From Whitmania pigra (lineage: Eukaryota > Annelida > Clitellata > Hirudinida > Haemopidae), in contig JAJTWR010000028.1 of the NCBI GenBank assembly GCA_021613335.1, positions 328,501-392,500 of the forward strand: DNA of 64,000 bases, in the 5' to 3' direction. The notes beneath the pieces were generated by a model that made no database searches, was not told the DNA's origin, and worked only from the letters and a program-made list of their open reading frames with translations. Made by a program: the position numbers and the translations under genes. Numbering within the stretch: position 1 is the stretch's first letter; every line of letters starts with the position of its first letter. Shown piece by piece: positions 12,460 to 25,856 of this stretch.

Positions 12460-13395
12460 CAGAGATGGGTAGTTACTAACCATTTTTTCAAAAAGTAGTT
12501 AAAAACGTAGTAGTTGTTTGTAGTTAGTAACTTTAATATTTAGTAATTTAATAGTTAATATTTTGAAAACGTTTTATATAAAATGCGATTTTTTTATATT
12601 TTGTTATATTTTTTAAATGAATAGTAAAATATTTAAAGAATGCTTCACTGAACTTATTGTGAAAAATGGTAACACCAACACTTGAAGGCATTATGTTTCT
12701 AAAGGAAATGCAATTCTAAACTTTTCTTAATTTTATACCTGACATTCTACTAATTCGACATTAATATTAATTAGTTATTGTTTTTAATTTCTGTGCAGAT
12801 TGTAAATCTAAAAGCCCTACATCATTAACAATCACCACCTCCGTCGAAAACGCGGCTCATAACAGTGAAAATGATGATTTATATGTTTATATGGAATGTG
12901 TACCACATTCTTGTGACAATGTGTTAACTGAACAGTTTAATGATTATTTATCAAACTCAGCAAGGAATGTACAAAGTCTACTCAATTATCCAACTGTTTG
13001 TGCTGCATTCATCAAGCTTAATTTGACATTACCAAGTTCGGCAGCGGTTGAAGGAATTGTTAGCGTAACAGGACAGGTTTTATGTAGTAGACGAAGTAAA
13101 TTAACAACAGTTAATCATATCGACATGATTTTTTAAAAGATCGCCTAAAACATCCACTGTATGCTTCTATTTTAGATTAATTTGGACAATAAAATTTTGT
13201 AAATAGGGTTACACTAAAGTAAATAAATATGCTAGTAATTATGTCTTGTTCAGTTGTCATGAAAATTAATTTTTTCAAATGCCAACTGAAAAGTAGTTAA
13301 CTACTATGAAAGTAGTTAAGAAGTAGTTAAAAAGAGTTTCTAACTACTTTTTTTATACAACAGTTAACTACTTTGTAAATAATTAAAACATTGGA
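12460..13395 (+). mobile_element. hAT remnant A with C-terminal dimerisation fragment
   Basis: Starts with CAGAGATGGGTAGTTACTAAC, a hAT-like terminus, with AAGTAGTTAAC-type subterminal repeats at both ends. Inside, about 12891-13136 on the plus strand encodes a hAT transposase C-terminal (hATC) segment (motif LTLPSSAAVEGIVSVTGQVL). The right terminal repeat is degraded. A partner copy lies at 23980-25105; both sit upstream of a protease copy, so the insertion predates the duplication. Confidence 0.65.
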
Positions 13396-13559
13396 TGCAA
13401 AATTTGATTAGTTAAATGTAGTAAAGATTTTAGCATGTAAGACAACGTACTCAAAAAGTACTGATTAGTTATCAGATAAATTAATTTCAAAAAATCTACA
13501 TCTGACAACATAAATAAATGCTATATAGATCATTGATTAACATCTTGATAAAATAAAAT

Positions 13560-16079
13560 TCATAAACGTTGCATTCATTACGTACTTCTGTCCAAACCCG
13601 CTCGCTACGCAATGCATGTAAGACATCAACGTTATGTTGCTCAGCAGGCAAACAAATGGGTCCAATAGATTTTCAATAAACCAAGGGTGACTTTAGTCTG
13701 ACTAATGCTAGGTCGTCATCAGAATCTGGATAACTTTTCAAAAATTGTGGATTGATAACGAGATAAGAAGTGGGTATCCTGGTTTCAAGGGAATCGTCAA
13801 GAATTTGTGCCCACTTTAACATGTAAACTTGAAATTTTAGTGCTAAACAAAGTATTAATAAAACAAACTAATTTACAGATTTTTGAAGTTTCTCAGTGAG
13901 AAAATTACATATTTAATATTATTTATGACACAATTATTTCTCTGAAAATACCAGAAACTGTAAATGAAAACCACTGTTTACACGAAGCAATGAGTCGAAG
14001 TGATAATCCAGTTCTCTTTAACAATACTTTCTCCACATAAATAATGTTTATTAACAATTATTTAAGCATGCCATGGCCAAGTGCCATCTCCGGCTGTCAT
14101 TCTTTTGATAATGTAAGGCTCGTGCTGGCCCTCTGGATTTCCACGTGTAATGCAAATACCGTATCTCATTTGACGATCACATCGTAGCTTTATGATCTTA
14201 GCCGATTTGCAATGCGACCTTTAAAATTTTGAAATATCAAATTTAACAAATTTGATGCAATATCATTAAATAATATAACAACGCTAAAACGAAACTGAAT
14301 AAAGGAAGTTAAGTATTTAAGGATTTGAGATACTTAAGGACGCAAACGGATATTTGGGCTTCTGACTTGTCTGGATTCTCACTGATTGTCAAGTTAGGTG
14401 ATTAGTGAGATTCGTTTTGTAGCAATAATAACTTGCACGAAGAAGGTACCAAATATAATTAAATATAAATTTAATTACATTAGCAATATGAACTTAATTA
14501 ATTTCTAAACCTCATTTGCAGCAATATTATTAAAATAATACCATGCTAAAAATACACATAAAGTCAGAACCAAATAGCTAACCATTATTGGATATCAAAT
14601 AATAATTGTACCTATTGAGAATATCACAAATATCGAAACTGCTTCTAAGTTTCCAATTATGAGAACAAATATAGAAATATGATTCTTCCTTGAATGTTGC
14701 TGTTAGAAAATCAGTCTTCATCTCCAGTTGAACTGAATCATCAGTAAATGATATCTTATCAAGGTGAAGAATTTAAAGCTTAATTAGCACGTAAGATGCT
14801 TACATCATGATTGCTCGTCTGATAAATCAGGACAATTCAATTAATTCGTAATTGCTATGTTTTTATCTAACTTCCTTCAAATAGTTCAATTCATGAGGCA
14901 ATCTAAACCAACCTGTAGTATTTGCGATAAAATAAATATTCACATTAGTAATATAATAACTGACGTCAAGAATTACTCTCCATCATGCAAACTCAGAACC
15001 AGAAGATCTGATTTGGGCACAAAATTTTAAATTAATATCAATAGAATATCTTGCTATAATTTTGAAAAGTACTCCGCTTTGTTCGGTTGGTCTTTTCAAA
15101 AACAAATTAACTAAAATAAAAAATTATTTCTGGCCGTTTGGAATACATATGAAAATTTAAAGTATGTGCTTTAACCAATTAAAATGACATTCTAACCAAA
15201 TAGAATGAGCTCTTCAAGCAAAAACTGTTTAATTACTTTTTTTTAACATTACTTTTCAGCCTCTTCAAAAAATCCTTACAAACAAAGGCGTTTCTGACGT
15301 TACGTCCAAGACGCCATACCAGTGAATTATTATTATTATATTGCATAACATGAAATAATCAAGGCATTTAGAAATTTAGGAATAATATAATAAAACGTTA
15401 GGATCGCATAATATTCTATCAACACATAGTTATCATTTTAAAAAGTCATTCGATAGAAATCTCAAGTACAATTCAAAATACACATATTCAAAGACAAATA
15501 ATAACATTCTGATAAACGGTCAGATCTGAGAGTAATGACAAATGTAGCAAATGCCAAATATTTTTACCCGAAACAAAAGCGGGCTTTTATGCTCAAATGC
15601 TTTCAAAAATCTGAATTATTGCTTGAAATTTAGATAATGAAATTTTGTGTTAATTCGACATCTAAATATAAATGAGAAGTTTGAGTAATTATTTTAGTAA
15701 TAAATATATGTGAAGTGACAAATTTATAAAAAACAAATAAATCTAATCTTAACATTTAAACACTTTTTTTTATTAGATAGCTACTGACATAAATTTTAAT
15801 TATCAATTCAAAAATTTGTTATATTTCTAAATGTATTATGTTATAAATTCTGTCGAGTTCCACACGGTTTTTATTATGAATGTCATTACGTAACACGCTC
15901 TATATTAAAATCTTATCAGTATCTTGAATGTATTGAAAAAAATGTTTTATATTCATAACGATTTAACATATTTATATAAAGTTGTAGCTAAAAATTAAAA
16001 ATTTGAGTACAATATTTCTTTAACAAACCTCGCTAAACTGACATTTCACCCTTTGAAATGTCAAAATAGTTATAAACAT
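13560..16079 (-). pseudogene. Decayed protease copy P1
   Basis: Relic of the same gene family, with pieces in the expected order: signal region (ATG at 16079; the first ATG seen in relatives is AAG here), FTP1 exon 1 stub (about 15880-15835), FTP1 exon 2 (about 15660-15540), FTP2 exon 1 (15110-14905) with an in-frame stop replacing the Trp before WRV, end of LDLa2 (about 14840-14805), SRCR parts (about 14740-14620, 14230-14165), S1 exon 1 (about 14160-13985) and S1 exon 2 (about 13830-13585). In S1 exon 1 the AAHC catalytic context has become STHC and a stop is present. S1 exons 3-4 and the tail are missing, cut off next to the hAT remnant at 13.4 kb. Clearly non-coding. Confidence 0.8.
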
Positions 16080-16621
16080 TTGATCAAAAATCTTTTTTGT
16101 TAAATTATTTATTCTGCAAATCTGTTGAGGTAGCTAGAATACATTTTCAGTTCATAACCTCTAAGAACAAGTTTTGTTTTTGAATTACCATTTGTATAAA
16201 ACTTTCTTTAAATAATATTTTCTGGCTATGTTAATGTTGTTTGCTCTTACTTATGCTACATGGTTTCTTAACCCAAAATGTTTAAAAATAAGCATTGCTG
16301 TGTGTATATGATCTTCAATTATAATTTACAACGAGAAAGAGAAGTAAAAATATATGTGTTTTATACAAATAATATTCAATTCATAAAGGGGTGTAAAAGC
16401 AAATACCATAGTTAAACATTCTAATGTCATCTATTACACAATAATTTGTTTATATAATTATTTGACAAATAAAAATATTTGGTACTATAAAGTTTAAGAC
16501 AATAAATATTGAATACTGAAGTTATACAAAATCTGTATGATGGTCTCAGGGCTCCAAAATCGCTAGATATGACAGTCAATGGAAACTTAATTACACATCT
16601 AATTATTGCTGTTCTCCAGAG

Positions 16622-19600
16622 TTACACTGAATATATGCTTTCAATTGCAAAATAACAAGACATTATAATATATGTTACGGGTACAAATACTTTCGATGCT
16701 TGCTGACTTTTGGTTTCCGATGCCGCTGCATTTTCTAGTTGGAAAACTAATCAATATTTTTTATAACAAGGTTTTGACATCTAGCATGAGTAATTTGGTA
16801 ATCAAACTTTAAAAAAAAAGCAATGAAATTCATAAAAATCACCTTTATTTATGTAGTCTAAATATAGATCCACCTTCATAAAAAAGCCCATTACGCAAGT
16901 CAAACCTGTTTTATCCCTTATAACAGCTGAAATTATACCTACCAAAGTCCATATTCTACGTTCATTTTTGCACATGTATGGGCCACCACTGTCACCCTGT
17001 AATGAAAACAATTTTTAAAAAAATCACAAATTTCATTTTTTCACATTCAACCTTGCAAGTATTTATGCCTTGAATAGTAGGAATGGAGCCAGCACAAAAT
17101 CTATTGGTTTCAACATCTTTGAGTCTCTTTCCGATCAGAATCGCCCTTTGTTTCAAACATTCGTGGTAAGAAATTAAATTCATTCTTCCCTGTTGTAAGA
17201 ATTTTGGCTTAGTATTGTCTGAAAATTATTAAATTTCATTTATTATAATTTTATCAATTATAAATTCTTTTGGGAAGGAGCGTTTTTTAAATGGTTGCAA
17301 GAGTCATGAAATAAAATAATTTGATAAAAATCCATCAATAGATTACAAAGAGTTAATTAGTCATGTTGACAAAATACATTTTTATACATTACGTACTTCT
17401 GTCAATACGTCCAAATCCGCTCACAACACAATGGCGATACGACATCAACGTTCTGTTGCTTAGTATATCGCCAGGCAAACAAATCGGCCTAACAAATTTT
17501 GAATAAACTAATGGTGACTTTAGTCTAATTAATGCAATGTCAACTCCAAAGTTTGGGTCACTTTTATTATAAATTGGATGCACAATGAGATGAGAAGCAT
17601 TTAACTTGGGTTCATGGGGATCATCAAGAACGTTTGTCCCTACTTTAACGTACATACTTGAAACTTTAAACCTGAATAAATATTTATTGGAACAAACTGA
17701 TTTAAATGCTGAAAGTTTAAAATGATAGAGTAAAGTGCTTATTATAGCTCGTTTGTATTTCTAATAACCCAGTCATAATTCTCAAAAAATCTAAAACCGT
17801 AACAAGGGTAGTCTTCAAAAACCTGATATTTACATTAAGCAATGAGCTGCAGTAAGAATCCAGTTTTTATTAATAATACTTGCTCCGCACATATAATGCT
17901 CATTGATAAATATTTGAGCGTGCCATGGCCAAGCACCATCTCTTGCTTTCTTTCCGTTGATAATATAAGGCTCATAATCGCCATCAGGATTCCCACGTGT
18001 ACCACATATTCCTACAGTGTCTGAATGCAACAAATAATATATAAATACAACGTTTCATCAAAATAAATCAACAATAATTTGAAAAAGCATGCGATCATTT
18101 AAGCAATCTGGTAACTATAATATTTGGAAACCTTTTATCCTTTGAAGCTCACATCGGAGTTGTATGATCTTACCTGATTTGCAATTAGAACTGTAAAATT
18201 TTTAAAAGTCAAATTGAACAAATTTAGTTCACTTTCATTAAATACAAGGACAAATATTTACCCTTTTCGAAAGTAAGTCATTTCTGGTAAACTATCTTCA
18301 GAAATATTTGTTCCAACAAGATATTTTAAAGTTTTATTTTGTATTTTCTCAAATGATGTGTCCAAATAAATTCTGTCCAAAAAGTTGATGTTTCTTAAAA
18401 AGTATACTCATTAATGTGTTATACTGGTAGCTATTATCACATTTACTAATAAAATATCCAAAAATACAGTGTTGTAAAAATTACCTCATTTCGGTAATTA
18501 GGTAAAAGTAAAAGTAAAAGTAATACCTCAAAAAGCTACTTAAGTAAAAGTAAGAGTATTGTCTCAAACATTTACTCAAGTAAAAGTAAAAAGTTACAGC
18601 ATCTAAAAGTTACTTTTAAGTAACAATTACAAGTAACTTTGATGCCGCCATTATTGTGATCATACATCATTCCATATTATTTAAAAGGAAATATTTCTAT
18701 TATCGTTAAAACAATTATTGGTATTAACTGCTAGTACTAACAGTCATTAAGTAATAACATTTGAACTAATGCATTCTTTTGGTGTTTTTATTATTTATTA
18801 CAATCACAAACGTTTGTTAATTTTAACATAACTAAGTCCTCAAATAGTTTGTCACTCATTATGGTCCTCCGGCTGTTCATACCAGCATAGCTGAATAAAC
18901 GTTCAACAGCTGCACTAGCTGGTAGAGGAGTGTTCAACTGGATAAATAATTTCTTCAGGGTATCGCTTCCAGTAATAATGTTCATGTCATCTGATCGGTC
19001 TCAGTCGACCTTGTGCAATTGAAGAAACTGTCTACAACACTGTCAGCATCAGATGAATGAGATGCTTTCAGCTTGTCGACCATTGCTGCATTAAAAGATG
19101 CTATTTTGGCTACCAGTTTCTAATGAAGCTTGACAACCGTTGGCAACAGATATTCCGTATTCCTTAACTTCTGTTGGATGCATGCGTTCCAAGTGCTTCT
19201 TCAAGTTAGATTAAGAACCTTCAAATGTTGAACATATAGTTTTTTTCTGTTGGAAAAGTAGGCATGCATACTTATATGATTTTCCTTTGATTGAAATCAG
19301 AACATTTTGTTCAAATACGGCCACGGACTATCTTCACACTTGTTCCTCTTATCTTCGCTTCAAATGAATCCATACTACTATTAAATCTTATATTATTGTA
19401 TGTATACAATATTATATATTAAAAAAACTTAGGTATGACTAATCCACAATTTCCGATTTAACAAAAACGACCGGCGATAACCACAATAACATAAGAGCGA
19501 TGATCGAAAAGAGGAAGGTTCTCGAACGAATCAAAGAATATAAATCTAGAATTTAAATTTAAAAAAAATTAAACTAATTTAAAATTTTATTTATGTTACT

Positions 19601-22600
19601 TTGTAACGTCTTGCGCCAAAAAGGTAATGAATTAAAAGTATGACCAAAAATAGCAACTGGTTACAAGTAAAAGTACGAAATTTATTGTAACTATTACAAG
19701 TAAAAATTACCAAAAACATAATTTATTACAGTAACGAATTACATGTAATTCGATACTGCACAACCCTGCAAAAACAGTTCTATAGGATAAAAAGTAATTT
19801 CTTTCATCACAAATTAATTAATTACTTTAGTTTTAGGATTATTTTGGAAAATAACAACTAGTTATGGTTATCTAATTATGGCAACAATGTCCTGATCTTA
19901 ATAAATTAAGTTATGCATTAATCATTCCACATTATTCACAACTGTTTAGCTAAAAGCTTTGCACCTATTAAGTTTATCACAAACATCAAAACTATTTTTC
20001 GTTTTCCAATTTTGAGAACAAATATAGAAATCCGATTCTCCTTTGTAGGTTGCTGTTAGAAAATCGGTCTTCATCTCGAGTTGAACTGAATCATCATTAA
20101 ATTATATCTTATCATGACATAAAGTTTAAAACTTAATTAACAAGTAACATTCTAACAGCATGCTTGCTCGTCTGAAAAATCAGGACAATTGACGATACCA
20201 TCGCATCTACCGACTATATCGATGCATATGTTTCTTCTCGCACATTTAAACTTATCTTTTCCACATTGTTTGACTACAATCAATTGCATGTAGAAAACAT
20301 TTGAGAAACAAAAATTTATCTTTTTTAAATGCATACATTCAACATTCTCAATTTGCAACGTAGTTTGGCAGAATCAGTACAATCCAGGATCCTGCACGTG
20401 GTTGTATCTTTCATCAGTATAACTGTATCGTGTTCGCAACACAGCCAGCACCGCATGGAATTGCCCGCTGAATGGGCTGCCGTGGAAATAGATGTTTGAT
20501 TAAAAAGTGTCCTCGCGTCCTATTATGGAATGCAAGGTACCCAAACGACCGGATAAATACAAATACAAATGCGATATCAAAAAATTACAGTAATTTTAAA
20601 GTTACCACATGTCGGGGCTTCGTCATCTCCTTGCGGACAATCTTCTGTTCCGTCGCATAACCAGTCTTTATGTATACAACGATCTTCATAACACTTGTAT
20701 TCAAAATCATGACATTCTTTAAAAACTTCAGTTATATTCATCTCTATAAAATCGTAGGTACATATCAAAAGTAATAATATTAGCACTAGTTATGAATAAA
20801 AGAATGAACAACCTTTAGGTTTATCCCTTGAAAAAACTTGCACTTCGCACAGCATTAACCATCTCGGTCTCATCCCAGTAAACTTTTGAATTGTAACAAA
20901 ACGACCAAGAATAGGCTTTTTACAAGTAATATTTATAGATCCCTCTAAATTAAATTTCTAGTCTTAATTTATAATGTTTCTGAATTAGCCTTAGTAATGA
21001 AATAATGTTTTCAATCTTAATTCATTTGTTTTCATAATATAGTGTACTATCACTGGATTTCAAACTGAACCTTGCAATGATAATAATAAAGGTAAAACTA
21101 CAAACATTACTTACTTGCATCAATCTTGTTATAAGGGTGTTCAGTATTTCCGCACATATGTGCTTCGTAATAAATATTATCGTTTGAAACGTATATGTAT
21201 ACATGTTTTTTGACATATGCGCCTAGCATAAATTTTTAAAACAGTGAATCAATAAATTATAAAAGTTACTTTTATATAATTGTAATGCTACTTTTATGAT
21301 ATTAGATGGACTAAATTGATATACTAAAATTTGTATATGATTTTTATCCAATAGGTCAGTTTTCAGATAATATGAACCAACCTGTTGTATTTGCGATAAA
21401 ATAGATATTCACGTTAGTAATGTAATAACTGTCGTCAAGAATTACTCTCCACCAGGCATACTCAGGACCAGAAGATCTGATTTGGTTACAAGTTTTTAAA
21501 TTATCGTCAACTGAATATCCTGCTGTATTCTTGAAAAGTACTCCACTTTGTTCGGTCGGTCTTTTAAATGCCAAGTTAACTAAAAATTAGATTGCGTTCT
21601 TACTAATCGTTTTGAATACATATTAATGATTAAAATCTGTGTTTAAACCAAAAATAAAAAGTATATTTTAATGTAAAATATAAAATAATCAAAAAAACTT
21701 ATGAACAAATGTTAAGCCTTAAAAATATTCCATCAAGTCATAATATTCATTATCAATAAACAATCTGTAGAAATATATTTAACCTGTTTTAAGATCCGCA
21801 TTGAAACGCACTTCACAAAGAACGAGCATTTTCGCTCTCGGTAAACTAAATCTTTCAAACATAATAAAATTACCGAAGAAAGGCGCTTTACATTCAATGC
21901 CATTGTATTCATCTGAAAAATTAATAAAAAGTGATCATACAGAGAAAGATAAAATGTATAAAATGAATTTCATTGTGTTAAACAACAAGTCTCTTGGTTA
22001 AAGAATTCAATTCTACATTTTTAAATTCTGCCTTTACGAAGAAATTAAAAAAACTTTTCAAATAATAAACAAGAAAAAAAAAATTATGATTTAAATTAAT
22101 TAAAATTATTAACAGTTTCGCAATTATATTTAAGCAAATAAACTTCTCCTCTTCACTATTCTTTATAAATCTTCGAATTTCAAGTAAGATATCAAATACA
22201 AATATTCAACAAAAAATAACATTCAGAATAAACTTTCAGATTTGCGAGTCATTAAAAATAGAGCAAATGGCAAATATTCTTACTCGACAGAAAAGAGAGC
22301 TTCGTTATGGTGGCACACAAATGTTCTCGAAAATCCGCATTGTTGCTTGAAATGTAGATGTTAAAATTTTGCATTAATTCGGCATCTAATAAAAAATGAG
22401 AAAATTATATAATTATTTAAGCAATTACAATATGTGAAGTAACAAACGTTTTAATGATGTTACAGCAAAAAGCAAATAAATCAAATAAGTCTTAAAAGTT
22501 AACATTTAAATAGATCTTTTATTTATGAACTGATGTTAACTTAGCGCTAGCTAGTATTACTTACAAACAAGTATCAGAAATTTAGATTATGACTACATAT

Positions 22601-23256
22601 ATTTCAAGAAATAATCGAATCAAATTTATCTTATTAAAACATTAAACACTTTATTAATAGCAACATGACAATTGATGATAAATATAATTGTCAATACAAA
22701 CAATTGTCAGACACAAATATTTTCAAATCCGTTATTTTATAAATTCTGTCGAGTTCCACGCGCCACCAAGGGTTTTCTTTTGTGGCTGAATCTTGTCGAG
22801 TAATCGAACATGTTTCTGTATTTCCATCGATTGCCAATTTAGAATTTTGTTTTGATAAAGTGCGACTCTGAACCGTTTTTGAATCAATGAATTTGACTGA
22901 AAAGTTAATAAGATTTGTGGTATTATATATTTCTAGTTGTAAATACACTAAATTAACAATATTTGTAATTCCTTAAAAATGTTATTGTCATTATTTATTA
23001 CATTTTGCATTATTATTTTATCTTTTACTTCAGTTTCATGAAAAATAAATGTTTAATTAATGGACATATGCTTTAACAGTTACATTTGAGAATAATGTAA
23101 GTTTTAACACTTCACATTGCAAGCAATATTGATTGATTTCATCTATTGTCATTGCTAGTTTAGCCGATATATATAAAAAAAAAACTTTAACATACTCCGG
23201 TAAACTGATACCCTTTGAAATGTCAAAATTATTAAAATTATTTGAGCCAGAAACAT
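16622..23256 (-). CDS. Protease copy 3: FTP-FTP-LDLa-LDLa-SRCR-S1-tail (intact, hAT in an intron)
   Basis: Same 17-exon structure as copy 2. Signal exon 23256-23196 (61 bp), FTP1 22896-22702, about 22393-22292 and 21912-21784; FTP2 21579-21382, about 21222-21115 and 20944-20813; LDLa1 20743-20606; LDLa2 about 20269-20153; SRCR about 20084-19964, 18375-18265, 18190-18132; S1 about 18020-17834, 17672-17398, 17222-17054, 16998-16843; tail 16734-16622. The FTP1 and LDLa1 exons encode the same protein as copy 2, whereas S1 exons differ at many positions (for example KRLKDVETNRF versus VRIKDFETNRF). Triad His, Asp, Ser present; residue 189 Asn, residue 192 Lys instead of Gln. Tyr precedes IING. A 1302-bp hAT element sits in the intron between the first and second SRCR exons and leaves the splice sites untouched. 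Tail is four residues shorter than in copy 2. Confidence 0.83.
18467..19768 (-). mobile_element. hAT transposon with BED-like and hATC remnants inside copy 3 intron
   Basis: Termini CAGTGTTGT (left) and, reading inwards on the other strand, CAGGGTTGT. Flanks CAAAAATA and CAAAAACA look like an 8-bp target duplication with one mismatch; the uninterrupted site exists in copy 2 near 8.01 kb. Minus-strand coding pieces: hATC (18985-18791, motif TPLPASAAVERLFSYAG) and an N-terminal BED-zinc-finger-like region (about 19380-19060) with frameshifts. The middle of the transposase is missing, so it is non-autonomous. A truncated sibling is at 49445-50071. Confidence 0.85.
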
Positions 23257-23979
23257 TTTCGTGAAATTATTAAATCGGCAAATTTATTGAGGAAGCCAGA
23301 AAACAGTTCATAACCTCCCAGTTTATAGTTTATATCTAAATCATTAAAACTGATTTATTGGCCCGATAAGGGGTCGTCCATAACAGATGTCTGCAAAAAT
23401 TTGACGATGTTTGACCCTCCTCCCCGTTCCTGCCCCCAAATGCCTGCTTTTTAGAAATAATTGAATTAAAACTATTAAAAAATAAATTAAAAATTATTTT
23501 ATTTTATCTACCTCACCTGTTTGAATTAGTCCGTTATGATGCGGAGGTTTTTTATGGATGATCTTTAGCCTCAAACACTGCAAATTATTTTTATAAACTG
23601 TCTAGAGAAATATTAAAAATTAATTTTATCGGACCTAACAAGTAGGCGAAATTGTCTCTACTCTTTTTACCCTATACAATATACCTGATATCAATTAATG
23701 TGTATTAATCAACTCGCTGTTATGTGCTGAACATTAATATTAATTATCGAATCTTCTGGGATTTTATATCCTAACCTAACTGTCTTTCTCTTGGCATTAA
23801 AATGTTTCTAAATATATAAAAGGAAACACAAATATTTAATTGAAAAAAAAACAATTTTAATCTCATCAATCTAAGAGAGCCACCTATGTTTTAAACCGCT
23901 ATTTTGTCTGGGCTAAGTAAGAGGTACTTTATTTATCAATGTTTTATTAATAATTTTAAATATTTAGTAATGTTAAATG

Positions 23980-25105
23980 CAGAGATGGGTAGTTACTAAC
24001 TATAAGTAGTTCACTACTACTTAGTAACAGTAGTTAAGAACTATTTTTTAAAAAGTAGTACTTTTAACATTGAAATGAAAAAACTTTTTCAATTTTTCAA
24101 TTTGGTACATCACTTTTTTTCAGTACATCACTCTATAAGCTTTGTTTCTTTGATTTCAACTTTTGCTTGCCAATTTGCTGACTACCGCCATTTATTGTTT
24201 GTATACTCTCACTTCTGAATTATTACTCTTGATAGCCGTATTTTGAAAACAATTTATATAAATTGCGATTTTGTTATATTTTTTAAATGGATATTAAAAT
24301 AATTAAAGAATGCTTTGTAAAAAATGGTAACACCAAAAAGCTTTAAGGCATTATGTTTCTAAAGGAAATACAATCCTAAATTTATCTTAACTTTAAACCT
24401 GACATTCTACCAATTCATAACTAATAATAATTAGTTGTTGTTTTTAATATCTGTGCAGATTGTAAATCTAAAAGCCTTACATTGTTAACAATCGCCACCT
24501 TTGTCGAAAACGCGGCTTAGAACAATGAAAATGATGATTTATATGATTATATGGAATGTGTACCAAACTCTTGTGATAATGTGTTAGCTGAATAGCTATT
24601 AAGCTAAAAATTAATAAATTATTTATCAAACTCAGCAAGTAATGTACAAAGTCTACTCAATTATCCAACTGTATGTGCTGCATTCATCAAGCTTAATTTG
24701 ACATTACCAAGTTCGGCAGCGGTTGAAGGACTTGTTAGTGTAGCAGGACAGGTTTTATGCAGCAGACGATGTAAATTAACAGTTACTCATATCGACATGA
24801 TTTTTTAAAAGATCGCCTAAAACATCCATTGTATACTTCTGTTTTAGATTAATTTGGACAATAAAATTTTGTTGATAAGGTTACACTAGTGTAAATAAAT
24901 ATGCTAATAATTATGTCTTGTTCAGTTGTCATGAAAATTAATTTTATTTTAATTAAAATGTTTATCAAATTCAACTGAAGAATAGTTAAAAACTAGTTAA
25001 CTACTATGAAAGCAATTAAGAGCAGTTAATTTAAAAACTAGTTAAAAATAGTTACTAACTACTTTTTTATACAGTAGTTAGCTACTTTGTAAGTAGTTAA
25101 AAGCC
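23980..25105 (+). mobile_element. hAT remnant B (partner of 12460-13395)
   Basis: Begins with the same CAGAGATGGGTAGTTACTAAC end and contains the same hATC segment (about 24650-24800), here broken by stops and small gaps. It keeps about 150 bp near the left end (24.0-24.2 kb) that remnant A has lost. Lies at the matching place upstream of copy 3. Confidence 0.6.
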
Positions 25106-25192
25106 GTCTATGGTTAAATGTTAATTAATTGTTAATGATGTCATCGTCTAAGAAATACTGTATTTTCTGGTTTTCTGATATATACTTGTTTT

Positions 25193-25790
25193 CTAAGGTT
25201 GCTTATTGAAGGGTTTGTTACAGCTTAGTAATTTTGAAATGTTATATTCATGTGCATTACTTATTTTACCGTTATTCTTAAAAAGTAATTTTTTATGTGT
25301 CACTTTCATTTTTACTCTTGGGACACAATCTTTAGCATGGTGATAATGTACCACTATCAATTCAAAGCAAGCTTGTCTTCCTCCTGCATTGCCATCAAAA
25401 TGCTTAATGGAGAAGATACTCACCAAACTAAGTAATAACATTAGAGGTCCGGGTCTCTGATGATTTCTAAAGGTCAGAAAGTCAGACGGTTTGCTATGGC
25501 TGAGAATTCCACAAGTGAATTTCTCAGACATTGACTCAATTTCTTCAACCTCTTCATGACCGTTGAACAATTCACTTCTCCATTCTTCGCTGCAATGATA
25601 TCCGCAGCTTTGATTTCCACGACATCTACCGCTGAATTGATTTTGGCCACCTCCAACTCAAATCGTTCGGCTCTACTCTGGTCTCTCTCAAAGTCCCTCC
25701 TTTAATTATTTCTCTTTCGGTTCTCTTTCCATCGGTGTTTGCGAAACTCTCCCTCAGCTCAGCATTGTCCTCATTCTCAACATTGTCCAT
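25193..25790 (-). pseudogene. Frameshifted transposon-related coding fragment
   Basis: Two overlapping minus-strand frames (about 25790-25480 and 25570-25193) look like one broken coding region: an acidic start, a charged helical part (FELEVAKINSAVDVVEIKA) and a C-terminal part with the motif VVHYHHAKDCVPRVKMKV. That motif recurs, as VVHGHHVRDCVPRIKMKV, fused to the hATC region at 50059-49985, so a hAT-family origin is likely. No complete domain is recognised. Confidence 0.4.
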
Positions 25791-25856
25791 CCTTACATGA
25801 AGCTAATCTATTGGACTGTCCTTGATAATCATCAAACTATTAGAAATCTATCTAAC

